Source of the DNA: Bacteroides caecigallinarum
GTDB lineage: Bacteria; Bacteroidota; Bacteroidia; Bacteroidales; Bacteroidaceae
Direction of reading: 5' to 3'
DNA length: 64,000 nucleotides
NCBI RefSeq assembly: GCF_016901995.1
Contig: NZ_JACJLE010000002.1
Location: 1-64,000 of the forward strand
Of this stretch, positions 27,376-36,834 are shown piece after piece. A model generated the notes under the pieces. It saw only the letters and a program-made list of their open reading frames with translations. It had not been told where the DNA came from and ran no database searches. Position 1 is the first letter of the stretch. Each line of letters opens with the position of its first letter. The position numbers were made by a program, and so were the translations under genes.

Positions 27376-28620
27376 TTATAAATTATTAATCCAATTGGCA
27401 ATATCCTTCAAAACTTCTTCGGAGCAGGTTTCTTCTATATTATAGTAATCTACCGCAGTCTCAGGTTTACAATGTTGAAACAGGTGATTAAGTCCCGGAT
27501 ATTCCTTTATAAGGTTCTTGGGGTTCTTATCATTCAAAAGCCGTCTGATATTACCCAAATTACTTTCCGAAATAACCTGTGCGTCATTGCTACCGTTTAT
27601 TGCCATTACGGGTATTGTTATCAGCTTCAAATCACTTTCAGGATTGTAATCAACAAAGAACTGCAACCATGGTTTCTGTGACTGCACAGACATTTCCTTT
27701 CTTATAGTATTTACACTGACATTAGCCGGTATTCCCTTTAACTTCAATAAAGCATTCTGCTGTTCGGCCAGCAGAGTATCGCCTTTAATTCCCGGACCAG
27801 CCATACTTACAATGAAATCCGGTTTCTTATCTGCTGCAAGCATAAAAGCTATCATTCCGCCTTCACTATGACCAAGGACACCGATCTTTCCGAATTTTCC
27901 ACTTTTCCTAAGCCATTGCAAACCGCAATCCGCATCCTCGGCAAAATCTTCGGAAGTAGCACTCGTGACATCGCCACCAACTGACTTTCCTGTTCCCCTG
28001 TCATCGTATCGCAAAGACGCTATACCGCATTTGGCCAGATAATCAGCTATCACGAGAAACGGTTTATGTCCAAAGACCTCTTCATCGCGGTTCTGTGAGC
28101 CACTTCCGGTAACCATTAACACCACCGGTACTTTTTTATTCGGATTGTAGCCTACGGGATATGTCAGCGTTCCTGACAATTTTGCATTAGCATTCACATT
28201 ACTGAAAGTAACTTCCTCAGTACCATAGATATACGTCACTGTAGGTTCCTGAGGTCTGTTCGGCATATTTACATCTCCAGGTCTAAGTTCAAGCGGGAAG
28301 GACATACCGAACTGATTGAATTTTCCTTTAATCGCCCCATCGATAAGCTTTCCATTATAAGTCATGTTTATAGCAGCCACGCTCAACGAGACGGAATCTT
28401 CTGTCAAAATCTGAAGATTTACAGGAATACCGACAGCACTTTGCGCCGGAACATCCATCTTGCACGACTGCTTACCTCCTTCTTCATTATGAAAATGAAA
28501 AACGATTTCCAATTTCTGGTTTGCCGCAGTCAACAAACCTTTCCATGTACCGTTTATCACCTGTGAGTATGACACAGATGCAGCAGACATAAGCAACGCA
28601 AATAGAAGAGTTCTTTTCAT
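27376..28620 (-). CDS. Exported alpha/beta hydrolase
   Basis: A 414-residue protein with a signal peptide (MKRTLLFALLMSAASVSYS). An N-terminal beta domain of about 110 residues (GTWKGLLTAANQKLEIVFHF) precedes an alpha/beta-hydrolase fold: oxyanion block VTGSGSQNRDE, nucleophile Ser in GVLGHSEGGMIAF, acid in INGSNDAQV and His in YPGLNHLFQ. All three catalytic residues are present. The substrate is unknown; esters or small peptides are typical. Confidence 0.87.
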   Translation of the reverse strand: MKRTLLFALLMSAASVSYSQVINGTWKGLLTAANQKLEIVFHFHNEEGGKQSCKMDVPAQSAVGIPVNLQILTEDSVSLSVAAINMTYNGKLIDGAIKGKFNQFGMSFPLELRPGDVNMPNRPQEPTVTYIYGTEEVTFSNVNANAKLSGTLTYPVGYNPNKKVPVVLMVTGSGSQNRDEEVFGHKPFLVIADYLAKCGIASLRYDDRGTGKSVGGDVTSATSEDFAEDADCGLQWLRKSGKFGKIGVLGHSEGGMIAFMLAADKKPDFIVSMAGPGIKGDTLLAEQQNALLKLKGIPANVSVNTIRKEMSVQSQKPWLQFFVDYNPESDLKLITIPVMAINGSNDAQVISESNLGNIRRLLNDKNPKNLIKEYPGLNHLFQHCKPETAVDYYNIEETCSEEVLKDIANWINNL

Positions 28621-28649
28621 TGTAGAATTTCAGTTTTACATATTAAAGT

Positions 28650-29474
28650 TTAGAACATTTCTCTCTGACGACAGAAACATCCGGCAAACTTCTCATCCAC
28701 ATTTTCTATAGGCTGACGGAAAAGTCCATATACAGAAGAGCCTGATCCGGACATGGAAGCATATACTGCACCCAGATCGTACATCTTATCCTTAATGGCA
28801 GCAATCTCAGGATACAGTGCGAAAACACTGTCCTCAAAATCGTTTACCATCACGTCTTTCCACTTCTCCACAGGCATCTTTACAATCTCTTTAAGGGAAA
28901 GTTCCGGCCTGTGAGGCTTGATTTTCGAAAAAGCGTCACGTGTTGATACGAAAATATCAGGCTTTACCAATACTATATAATAATCTGCCAACGAAAGTTT
29001 GACAGGTTCAAAGATATTACCTATTCCAGTTGCAAATACAGGCTCATTGCGCACAAAGAAAGCACAGTCAGCCCCAAGCTTTGCAGCATATTCTTCCATC
29101 TTCTCCAGACTCAGCCCCAAAGCAAACTTCTGATTGAGCATCTTAATCATAAAGGCACAGTCAGAAGAACCGCCTCCAAGACCTGCCCCACTCGGTATAT
29201 GCTTGAACAGATGAATATCTACAGGAGCGAGATCGAAGTTCTGCTTCAGAAGTTTATAAGCCTTAGCCACAAGGTTATCATCCGGATTGCAGTCAAGAAC
29301 ATTACCTTTCATACTGATTTTATAGTCCTTACCCTCCTCTTCCAAAGGTTTTACTTCAAGGGCATCCTGAAGATTGATAGGGAAAAACACTGTCTCAAGA
29401 TTATGATATCCGTCCGGGCGTTTCTCGACTATATTCAAGCCCAGATTTATTTTGGCATTTGGAAATGTTATCAT
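28650..29474 (-). CDS. ispE: 4-diphosphocytidyl-2-C-methyl-D-erythritol kinase
   Basis: A 274-residue GHMP kinase for the fourth step of the MEP isoprenoid pathway. [11 protein letters not shown] at the start holds the catalytic Lys, [15 protein letters not shown] is the ATP-binding GHMP motif and [15 protein letters not shown] the C-terminal motif. No other MEP genes are near. It is followed 29 bases later by the hydrolase gene. Confidence 0.94.
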   Translation of the reverse strand: MITFPNAKINLGLNIVEKRPDGYHNLETVFFPINLQDALEVKPLEEEGKDYKISMKGNVLDCNPDDNLVAKAYKLLKQNFDLAPVDIHLFKHIPSGAGLGGGSSDCAFMIKMLNQKFALGLSLEKMEEYAAKLGADCAFFVRNEPVFATGIGNIFEPVKLSLADYYIVLVKPDIFVSTRDAFSKIKPHRPELSLKEIVKMPVEKWKDVMVNDFEDSVFALYPEIAAIKDKMYDLGAVYASMSGSGSSVYGLFRQPIENVDEKFAGCFCRQREMF

Positions 29475-29520
29475 TGTCGTAGAATTTATAATTTCTTCAA
29501 ATATAGCACTTATGTTTTAA

Positions 29521-29997
29521 TTATTTGTTCCTGATAGCAAAAATATAATAGACCATTATTGAAAGCAACATTGCCGTTACAGATATTCCTATAGCAGGAT
29601 TTGCCCAAGGGAAAGTAATGGACAATGCATTGAAAACAAGCATCAGGCTGATAAAAATATTTACAACCCTCATCAACCGGAGCGCCATTATATATTGCTT
29701 TACAATATTCTGCCGCGATATTCTCACCGGGAAACGTATATATTCCACCGGAGTGTAGGGACATGTAAATACCAGCAGACAAACAATAAGATTTACCAGG
29801 AAACCTGTCAGCATATTATTGTTTTCAAATCCACTATTTACCACAAAATATACACATCCCGCTATTACCATAAGTGCCGAAATCACCTCAAACACCCGGT
29901 CTATCAAGGAAGGATGATATTTGATATTTATATCCTGCCCCTGAACAGAATATGGCCCAAGGTTTATATTAAAGAAACGTATCCTAATCTTTTTCAT
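29521..29997 (-). CDS. Unrecognised four-helix membrane protein
   Basis: A 158-residue protein with four hydrophobic helices (around residues 37-55, 63-80, 108-126 and 133-153) and a basic loop between the second and third. I recognise no family. It overlaps the preceding Arc-like gene by 14 bases, so the two are probably cotranscribed and translationally coupled. Confidence 0.7.
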   Translation of the reverse strand: MKKIRIRFFNINLGPYSVQGQDINIKYHPSLIDRVFEVISALMVIAGCVYFVVNSGFENNNMLTGFLVNLIVCLLVFTCPYTPVEYIRFPVRISRQNIVKQYIMALRLMRVVNIFISLMLVFNALSITFPWANPAIGISVTAMLLSIMVYYIFAIRNK

Positions 29998-30184
29998 CGT
30001 CTGTCACCCTTTCTTTTCGTGTTTTCTTCAATCGGCCACTTTTTCGCAAAGCCTCGTTGATTATCCACTGAAGCTGACCGTTGGTGCTGCGGAATTCATC
30101 CGCAGCCCATTGTTCAATGGCTTCCATAGTTTCAGAATCCACACGAAGCACAAAACTCTTTATTGAACTTTCTTTTTTGGCCAT
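29984..30184 (-). CDS. Arc-type ribbon-helix-helix protein
   Basis: A 66-residue DNA-binding protein: basic start, beta strand SFVLRVDSETM, helices EAIEQWAADEF and NGQLQWIINEALRKSGR, basic tail. This is the RHH fold of Arc/MetJ repressors. It sits between two membrane-protein genes with 8-base spacing on one side and a 14-base overlap on the other, and may regulate this small operon. Confidence 0.82.
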   Translation of the reverse strand: MAKKESSIKSFVLRVDSETMEAIEQWAADEFRSTNGQLQWIINEALRKSGRLKKTRKERVTDDEKD

Positions 30185-30192
30185 AATATTGT

Positions 30193-30688
30193 TTATTCCA
30201 GTTTACCTGAATAATATGAATAGTAATTATTGAATACATTAAGTGATAGAAATGCGCCAAATAGAATTGAAATTGCCACCAGACGCAATATCATATCCAT
30301 AAGTCCTGTTACTCCACATTTAAAATAGTAAGAAACACAAAGAATCAATACTATCATTAAAGTATAGAAAGCGAAGAGATATAAAGCACACACCACTCTA
30401 TTCTTAATGTACAATCGGTCTGTAAAGTTATTCAAGACAATATATTTGAATTCTTTTACCGGCTTGAAATATCTATAAGCATAATACAATATAGAAAGGA
30501 CTAAAAGCGAGAGTAATAATCCATAAACCAATATCTCGTCTTCAACCGGTTCTACAGATTGTATAAAAAATTTTACAAAGCCATTAACCGAAATAACCAA
30601 AGTCATTACTATACTCAACAGCATCGGTATGAAAGAGGATACTCTTGTAGAACAATAATATCCCTTTCTCCTATCAAAAAAACTTCAT
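30193..30688 (-). pseudogene. Four-helix membrane protein with an apparent frameshift in a T7 tract
   Basis: Translation from the ATG at 30624 gives 143 residues but cuts into the first membrane helix. Upstream, ATG at 30686-30688 begins MKFF and then hits TGA because of seven T in a row (30676-30682). With six T the frame would run MKFFDRRKGYYCSTRVSSFI and join the annotated frame, giving 164 residues with a complete first helix and a positive cytoplasmic start. So the gene has a +1 slip, or is phase-variable, or the tract is misread. The start at 30624 may still make a shortened product. Confidence 0.7.
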
Positions 30689-30733
30689 CCTAAACATAGC
30701 ACTGTAAATATAATTCAAAGAAAAACAAATCTA

Positions 30734-31687
30734 TCAATGATGCAATGTACCAGTATTAACCACAGGTTGTGCAGCCTCATCAGCACAAAGGACAACCAGC
30801 AGATTGCTTACCATTGCAGCTTTACGTTCTTCGTCAAGTTCAACAATTTCTTCATCTGAAAGTTTGTCAAGAGCCATTTTAACCATCGAAACCGCACCTT
30901 CAACGATTTTTTCCCTCGCACTGATGATTGCAGAAGCCTGCTGGCGGCGCAACATAACAGCCGCGATTTCAGGAGCGTATGCCAGATAGTTTATCCTTGC
31001 CTCTAAAATTTCAATTCCCGCCATAGCCAGACGTTCATTCAGTTTCTGCTCCAACTGTTCATTTATTTCTTCACCACCGGAACGCAAAGTCAACTCATCA
31101 GCTTCCGACTCATTATTATCATATGCATACTGTCCAGCCACCTGACGCAAAGCAGCATCACTCTGTATGCGTACAAAGTTCTCAAAAGCGTTCATGCGGC
31201 TGCCCACCGTACTTCCAACTGTGACCTCTTTACCATTAGCTGTCGAAGTATTAGCTATTGTCTGAGAATCAATTTCAAACATAGCCTTGTAAGTATCCTT
31301 CACCTTCCAAACAAGTACAAGACCTATCAATACAGGATTACCAATTTTGTCATTCACCTTTATAGGCTCCACATCCAGGTTTCTCGCACGTAAAGAAAGT
31401 TTCTTCTTATCCATAAAAGGATTTACCCAAAAGAATCCAGTTTCTTTGAATGTACCTTTATACTTTCCAAAGAAGACCATCACTCTGGCCTCATTAGGTT
31501 CCAACTGCATATATCCGCTCCAAAATATCAACCATGCCAAAATACACAATGCACCTACTATATACAAAGCTATAAATCCTGAAAGGAAGCAAGCAACTGC
31601 AGCTCCTGTAAGCACTACCAAATGTAAAAACAAGGCTAAAAAGCCATTCATCTTAAAACCTTTGTAAACTAATTCTCTCGTGTCCAT
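30734..31687 (-). CDS. SPFH/Band 7 membrane protein
   Basis: A 317-residue protein of the stomatin/prohibitin/flotillin group. Two hydrophobic helices (about 15-60) anchor it; the SPFH domain follows ([39 protein letters not shown]) and then a coiled region ([39 protein letters not shown]). The start at 31687 ([10 protein letters not shown]) is preferred over one at 31750, because the promoter TTTG, 18 bp, TATATTTG at 31722-31751 lies between them. Confidence 0.9.
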   Translation of the reverse strand: MDTRELVYKGFKMNGFLALFLHLVVLTGAAVACFLSGFIALYIVGALCILAWLIFWSGYMQLEPNEARVMVFFGKYKGTFKETGFFWVNPFMDKKKLSLRARNLDVEPIKVNDKIGNPVLIGLVLVWKVKDTYKAMFEIDSQTIANTSTANGKEVTVGSTVGSRMNAFENFVRIQSDAALRQVAGQYAYDNNESEADELTLRSGGEEINEQLEQKLNERLAMAGIEILEARINYLAYAPEIAAVMLRRQQASAIISAREKIVEGAVSMVKMALDKLSDEEIVELDEERKAAMVSNLLVVLCADEAAQPVVNTGTLHH

Positions 31688-31721
31688 AATTATAAGATTA
31701 AGTGATATTATTTTGATATCA

Positions 31722-31751
31722 CAAATATATGGATTTAATTTTACTTTCAAA
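31722..31751 (-). promoter_or_regulatory. Promoter of the SPFH gene
   Basis: Minus strand: TTTG (31748-31751), 18 bp, TATATTTG (31722-31729); the leader is about 30 bases. Confidence 0.65.
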
Positions 31752-31820
31752 AGAAATTAGAGTTTTTTAATACTCCAACATGTAATTATATCCTTAATAA
31801 AAGGCCTCACAAAGCCTATA

Positions 31821-31864
31821 AAAAAACGTGGGCAAATTTGACTTAAAACTTGCCCACGTTTTTT
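31821..31864. terminator. Terminator after the outer-membrane barrel operon
   Basis: Stem AAAAAACGTGGGCAA / TTGCCCACGTTTTTT with a 14-base loop, T-run on both strands; on the minus strand it closes the two-gene barrel operon. Confidence 0.9.
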
Positions 31865-31949
31865 ATGACGTATGAAACAAAAAAATGAATGTACATTACC
31901 TCATCAAACTCATTAAATCCATTAAACCATAAACTTGATAAGCCTGCCA

Positions 31950-34274
31950 TTACTGACTATCCATATTCAGTCGTGACATTTCATTTTCAGCCGCACTACG
32001 GTTATTCATTGTACGTTCAGTGCGGAATCTGTAAGTAACAGTAATACCGATTTTCCGAGTATCTTCCTTACTGATGCTGTTCATGATAATATCATTCAGA
32101 CGGGCTCCACTTCGTACCTTGTTCTTGTTGAAAATATCATATCCATCAAGAGAAAGTTGAAGCCTGTCGTTCAGGAATGATTTCTTCAGGCTCAAATTAA
32201 GGGATGAATAACTCTTCGATTCGTAGAGCTGATAATATCCTCTGGTGCCGTAATTAAAATCGGCGGACAACAGGAATCCGGCAGGAAGTGTGAAACTGTT
32301 ATTGAAATTCAGTATCATCAATGGGCGACCGGATTTCAATACGCTTCCATCAGGACCGGGATAACTGAAGAATGTTTTCAGACAGGTAAGTGTAAGTGAG
32401 GGCAGCCACCACTTCACCGGATATTGTACGTTAACCATACCCGTCAGATTGTGCATTCTGTCAAAATTATCCATGTAGCTGACAGTAACCGCTGAATTAC
32501 CCGGCATACTGTAGAACGCTGTTATCAGCGGATTCTGTGTATTGGTATAATTCAGGTTAAGGAACAGGAACTTATAAAACAGCATATAGTTCAGGTCATG
32601 AGTCAAAGCCTGTCTCAGATAAAGATTTCCTTTCTGATAGGTAAACCGGTCTGTATAAACAGCATTGTCGTTCATGACGCCAAAAGGCGGGCGTTCCGTA
32701 TGAACGGAAAATGAAAGAGACTGTTGCAGGCTCTCGGTATTGTAGCTTAACGAAACAGACGGCAGGAAGTTATGATATGTCTGGTTCTGGCTCTTGTTGC
32801 TGCTGTTTTCCTTCAAATTGCTTCGGATGTGCTCGTAACGCAAGCCGGCTCCTACTGACAGGTTATTCCATGTGTAATCATACGACAGATAGAGAGAGTT
32901 CTTCATTTCCGTATTACTTGTACTACCATTACTCAATGCACGGACATATTCTATATAGTCTGTTCCGGTTGTATGGCTGAAGTCATAACCGAAGCTGAAA
33001 GTTCCGGCTTTTTCAGTTTCATACGACAAGTTTAATTTGGCAGCAAACAAATCCCAGTCCGCCTTACGGTAATAGTCCATAGATGTTTCAACACCGTCGC
33101 TTTCCCATTCACGGATATTGCCACGGTTACGGTCTGTCTTATGTAGATAATCACCGAATGCATTTATCTTCCAGCCATTCTTCCAGTCGTTTGTATAATA
33201 TAGATTCAGATGGTTGCTGACAGACTTGTCGGCCACATCGCTGAGATTCCTGATAAAGGTTGAAGTTCCTTTGTCCGGTATCATGGAAAGCGTATCGTTT
33301 GAGAACGTATTACCTTCGCTGTATTTACCTTCATATTTCAGACCGATTTCCGATTCTGGAGAAAAATGATAAGACACTCCTCCAGTATAGGAATGACTTT
33401 CATTGAATATTTGCCTTTGATTCAAATTAGTCAGATTCCAGATAGTATCACTTTGAGTCTGCTGATAAATGTCAAGATCCGAATCCTTCTTTCCACGTTC
33501 ATAATTATAAGAGAGAAAGAAGTCCCAGTTCTTGTAGTTATAACTTCCGTTCATCCGGTAATTCTGACTGAGATGATTTCCCTGCAGCAGATTACCACTG
33601 ACATTAAAGGCGAGTCCTTCGCCCAGGCGTTTGGTCTTGATTTCAATCACCGCACGCTGCTCCGAATGATAACGCACACCCGTATTCGTCACCAGCCTGA
33701 CAGACTGAATCTGGTCAATAGCCAGATTGTCCAGTTCTGTACGGTCTGTAACTTCACGGCCGTTGATGTAATAGGTAGGAAGACCTCTGCCTATCACCTC
33801 AATGTCTTCACCACGTTTCTGTATGCCGGGTATCTTGCAAAGCAAATCATCCAGTGTGGTTTGTTTGGCAAGAATCGTATTCGGTATATCAGCTGTAATT
33901 CCTTCCTTATCCAGCTTGAAGGGTTTCCTATATGCTGTTACCTCCACACCTTCAAGCTCGTTCTGTGACAGTTCCATTTTAACTACCGGCAGTGTGATAT
34001 CTGTATTGACCTGTATATTCTCATACAATGTCTCATAGCCCAGATAAGAATAACGGATGATATATTCACCCTTATTGACAGATGTATTATACACTCCGCA
34101 TGAGTCAGATACCGCACCGGTGACAAGTGTGCTATCTGCCTGATTCAGAAAAGCGACATTTACCATCGGCATCATCGCATTTTCCGAATCTATGATTGTT
34201 CCTTTAATATAGTGCTGACTGTAAACAGGCAATATAAACACACTGCCTATTATATCTAAAAACGTTTTTTTCAT
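31950..34274 (-). CDS. Outer-membrane beta-barrel protein with carboxypeptidase-regulatory domain
   Basis: A 774-residue exported protein (signal peptide MKKTFLDIIGSVFILPVYS). After it come a carboxypeptidase-regulatory-like domain (IKGTIIDSENAMMPMVNV, to about 110), a TonB plug-like part (TTLDDLLCKIPGIQKRG, GLPTYYINGREV) and a long barrel of alternating aromatic strands. This is the layout of the outer-membrane beta-barrel family (OMP_b-brl_3), not of SusC, which is longer and paired with SusD. No SusD follows. It is the second gene after a similar barrel (34-base gap). The substrate is unknown. Confidence 0.85.
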   Translation of the reverse strand: MKKTFLDIIGSVFILPVYSQHYIKGTIIDSENAMMPMVNVAFLNQADSTLVTGAVSDSCGVYNTSVNKGEYIIRYSYLGYETLYENIQVNTDITLPVVKMELSQNELEGVEVTAYRKPFKLDKEGITADIPNTILAKQTTLDDLLCKIPGIQKRGEDIEVIGRGLPTYYINGREVTDRTELDNLAIDQIQSVRLVTNTGVRYHSEQRAVIEIKTKRLGEGLAFNVSGNLLQGNHLSQNYRMNGSYNYKNWDFFLSYNYERGKKDSDLDIYQQTQSDTIWNLTNLNQRQIFNESHSYTGGVSYHFSPESEIGLKYEGKYSEGNTFSNDTLSMIPDKGTSTFIRNLSDVADKSVSNHLNLYYTNDWKNGWKINAFGDYLHKTDRNRGNIREWESDGVETSMDYYRKADWDLFAAKLNLSYETEKAGTFSFGYDFSHTTGTDYIEYVRALSNGSTSNTEMKNSLYLSYDYTWNNLSVGAGLRYEHIRSNLKENSSNKSQNQTYHNFLPSVSLSYNTESLQQSLSFSVHTERPPFGVMNDNAVYTDRFTYQKGNLYLRQALTHDLNYMLFYKFLFLNLNYTNTQNPLITAFYSMPGNSAVTVSYMDNFDRMHNLTGMVNVQYPVKWWLPSLTLTCLKTFFSYPGPDGSVLKSGRPLMILNFNNSFTLPAGFLLSADFNYGTRGYYQLYESKSYSSLNLSLKKSFLNDRLQLSLDGYDIFNKNKVRSGARLNDIIMNSISKEDTRKIGITVTYRFRTERTMNNRSAAENEMSRLNMDSQ

Positions 34275-34308
34275 TAATCAAACTTTAGAATTCATAAGGA
34301 TAAGCGTA

Positions 34309-36585
34309 TTATCTTCCAAAGCGTGATGAATCCACTTCCTTCTTTTCCTTACTGATGCTGCCGCCAAAACGGTAAACAAATTTTACAGAAACAGTACGGC
34401 TATATTGTCCCATATTCAAGTCGATGTGTTGCCCTGAATAGCGGTTTCTCACCTTCATTCGCATAGTATCGAACAGGTCAGAACATGTCAGGCTCAGCGT
34501 TGCCTTATCCTTCAGGAAGTTCCACTGTGCCCCTACATTGACCGTAAATACCGACTTTGTATCGCTGATACCGGAAATCATGCTTGAACGGTACATCGCA
34601 TCCAAATCAAAGCCCACATTGGAACCTACCGAGAAATGATTCTGCATGGCAAGCATACAGGCCCATTTCTTGCGGTCAAAAGGAATATCCCAGAAGTTGT
34701 CGCAACGATTACGGTCATTGACCACCGTAGCGTTTACCTGAGAAGACAGCCACTCGCCGATATTGAACGGAATATTGGCGCTCATACCGAAGGACTGGTA
34801 ATAGTTCCAGTTCTGCGTGCGGTACACGAGTGCCAGACGGTCTTTCGCCTGATACATATCCATCGTGAAATAATCGTTGGTACGCTCATAGAACAGTGAC
34901 AACATATACTGCTGCAAGAAAAGATAATTGGCATTTACACTATAGACATTGGCAGGACGAAGTCCCTCGATGGTCTGAACCTCTTCGTAGGCATTCATGT
35001 AAGTGGTACTGGTCTGCATATCCCAATAAGTTGGATAATCCTTTTCTGACGATACACCCAGCATGAACGTATGTTTCTCCGACGGCGAATAGGTCAGACT
35101 GGCCTGCGGATAGACCGCCCATTTATGATAGTCACCGATGGAGTAATACTCACCGGTTGCCGAGAGAGAAAGCGACAGTCCGTTTTCAAACTCCTTGTCG
35201 AAACCTCCATAAAAGTTGGTAATCTGCTCATAAAGGCGGGAAGAGGAATTGCCCACATCATCCTTTCCTTCAGTCTGATTGAAGAACTGAAAGTTCTTGT
35301 TGTCCGTATAATCATAACGGACACCGTATTTCAAAGTCCAGTCATTGGCGAGAGCGTGACTCTGGTCGGCATATACAGAGAACTTACGGATTTTCTGGTC
35401 CGAAGTATAATCAAGCAGCTGACGTGTATTGTCTGTCAGTTCACTTTCAAGACGATTCTTGTCATTCATGGTGTAGTCCGTATAATCCACACCAAAATCA
35501 AGTCCGAATCCCGAAGAATAGCGGGCAAAGACATTGTGCAGACGGCTGTCCTGCAACTTGTCATTGTGACTGTTCTGGAAGTTTCCGTTTACATCAATCG
35601 TACCTTTACCATTATCGGAAAGGGCACCGTTGTAACCTACGTTCAACTCGTTATCCTCGTTTATCTGATAACCGTATTCAGCATAGATGTTATGCTTCCA
35701 GCCCTTTGTATTGATTTTCTGTGTCTGCGTGATGTCATATACTTTTCCGTCATAGGTATGCTGTGATGCGAAATCCATCACAGTCATCATGTGCGAATAG
35801 CCAGGATTATAAGATACATTCAGCGATGACTTGCCCTTCGTCATCAGGAAGTTTACATTGCCGCTGTAACTGCTGAAATACTGGTTGCTGTAGCTAGCCG
35901 ACAGTTCACTCTGGATAGTATTGTCGTCTGCCTTGGCCGTTACAATATTGATGGCAGCCCCGCGCACATGATATTCGGGAGGTGTATTATACATCACTTC
36001 GGCTGCCTGCACCTGCGAAGCGGAAGTATTCTTCAGCATCTCAATCAGCTGCTCCTGTGTCAGCGTACTTGCTTTTCCATTCAGGATAACCGTTACATCC
36101 TTTGCTCCCACCAGTGAGAGTTTACCGTTCCTGTCCTGTACACCAGGTAACTTACATATAGCCTCGTAAGCATTGTTTACGATATGCTTTTCTGAGATTG
36201 CCGAAATATCGTAATTCAACTTTCCCTGTTCCACGGTAACGAACGGACGTTCTCCCTCGACAACCACTTCTTCCAGATTATAGTCTTTTGCTTCCAAAGT
36301 AATAATACCGGCATCACGCGCCTGTCCCTTAATCTGCCTGGTCTGATAAAGCAGATGCTGGACTATGAGCTGATAATTCTCTGGTTCGGGTTCAAGCACG
36401 AATGTACCGTCGGCTGCAGATATGGCTGCACCTAAATAGGTTGAATCCGGCAGCTGCATGACGATGGTAGCACCTTCTACCGGCTGTTTGTTTGTATCTA
36501 CCACTTTTCCTGTTGTCTGACTGAAAGCAGATGTTGAAAAAACAATACAGATCAAGGTGCATATTATAATTCTTCTATTATACAT
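34309..36585 (-). CDS. Outer-membrane beta-barrel protein with carboxypeptidase-regulatory domain
   Basis: A 758-residue protein: signal peptide (to about FSTSAFS, residue 22), a carboxypeptidase-regulatory domain (TGKVVDTNKQPVEGATIVM), a plug (YEAICKLPGVQDRNGKL, DVTVILNGKAS) and a C-terminal barrel ending KFVYRFGGSISK. It resembles the next gene in domain order but is clearly diverged in sequence, so this is an old duplication. First gene of the operon; a TACATTTG -7-like element lies at 36642-36649. A TonB-dependent role is inferred from the fold. Confidence 0.85.
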   Translation of the reverse strand: MYNRRIIICTLICIVFSTSAFSQTTGKVVDTNKQPVEGATIVMQLPDSTYLGAAISAADGTFVLEPEPENYQLIVQHLLYQTRQIKGQARDAGIITLEAKDYNLEEVVVEGERPFVTVEQGKLNYDISAISEKHIVNNAYEAICKLPGVQDRNGKLSLVGAKDVTVILNGKASTLTQEQLIEMLKNTSASQVQAAEVMYNTPPEYHVRGAAINIVTAKADDNTIQSELSASYSNQYFSSYSGNVNFLMTKGKSSLNVSYNPGYSHMMTVMDFASQHTYDGKVYDITQTQKINTKGWKHNIYAEYGYQINEDNELNVGYNGALSDNGKGTIDVNGNFQNSHNDKLQDSRLHNVFARYSSGFGLDFGVDYTDYTMNDKNRLESELTDNTRQLLDYTSDQKIRKFSVYADQSHALANDWTLKYGVRYDYTDNKNFQFFNQTEGKDDVGNSSSRLYEQITNFYGGFDKEFENGLSLSLSATGEYYSIGDYHKWAVYPQASLTYSPSEKHTFMLGVSSEKDYPTYWDMQTSTTYMNAYEEVQTIEGLRPANVYSVNANYLFLQQYMLSLFYERTNDYFTMDMYQAKDRLALVYRTQNWNYYQSFGMSANIPFNIGEWLSSQVNATVVNDRNRCDNFWDIPFDRKKWACMLAMQNHFSVGSNVGFDLDAMYRSSMISGISDTKSVFTVNVGAQWNFLKDKATLSLTCSDLFDTMRMKVRNRYSGQHIDLNMGQYSRTVSVKFVYRFGGSISKEKKEVDSSRFGR

Positions 36586-36745
36586 TATTGGATGATAATT
36601 ATAAAATGGGGTTTATATAAAGGATTTTTGTAAAAAGCCCTCAAATGTACATATTATAAGTAGAAATTCTGTCTATTAGTTTCAGAAAATTCACCATTCT
36701 ACAAATCCCAGGGCCACAATCAACCTTTTATTCCATTTGAAAAAA

Positions 36746-36775
36746 TTGTTTTATATATTTCTTTTTCTAACTTTG
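36746..36775 (+). promoter_or_regulatory. Promoter of the M1-like peptidase gene
   Basis: TTG at 36746, 19 bp, TAACTTTG at 36768-36775; the leader is about 55 bases. Confidence 0.6.
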
Positions 36776-36834
36776 CTTTTAGCATTTATAACAACAACAT
36801 TATCCACAAAAAGGAATAGGCTGCCTGACACAAT

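Noticed and set aside
31950-36585. A SusC/SusD polysaccharide-utilisation locus
   Set aside because: The two barrels are under 800 residues, no SusD-like lipoprotein follows and no glycosidase or sensor is adjacent; the GH51 gene is 20 kb away.
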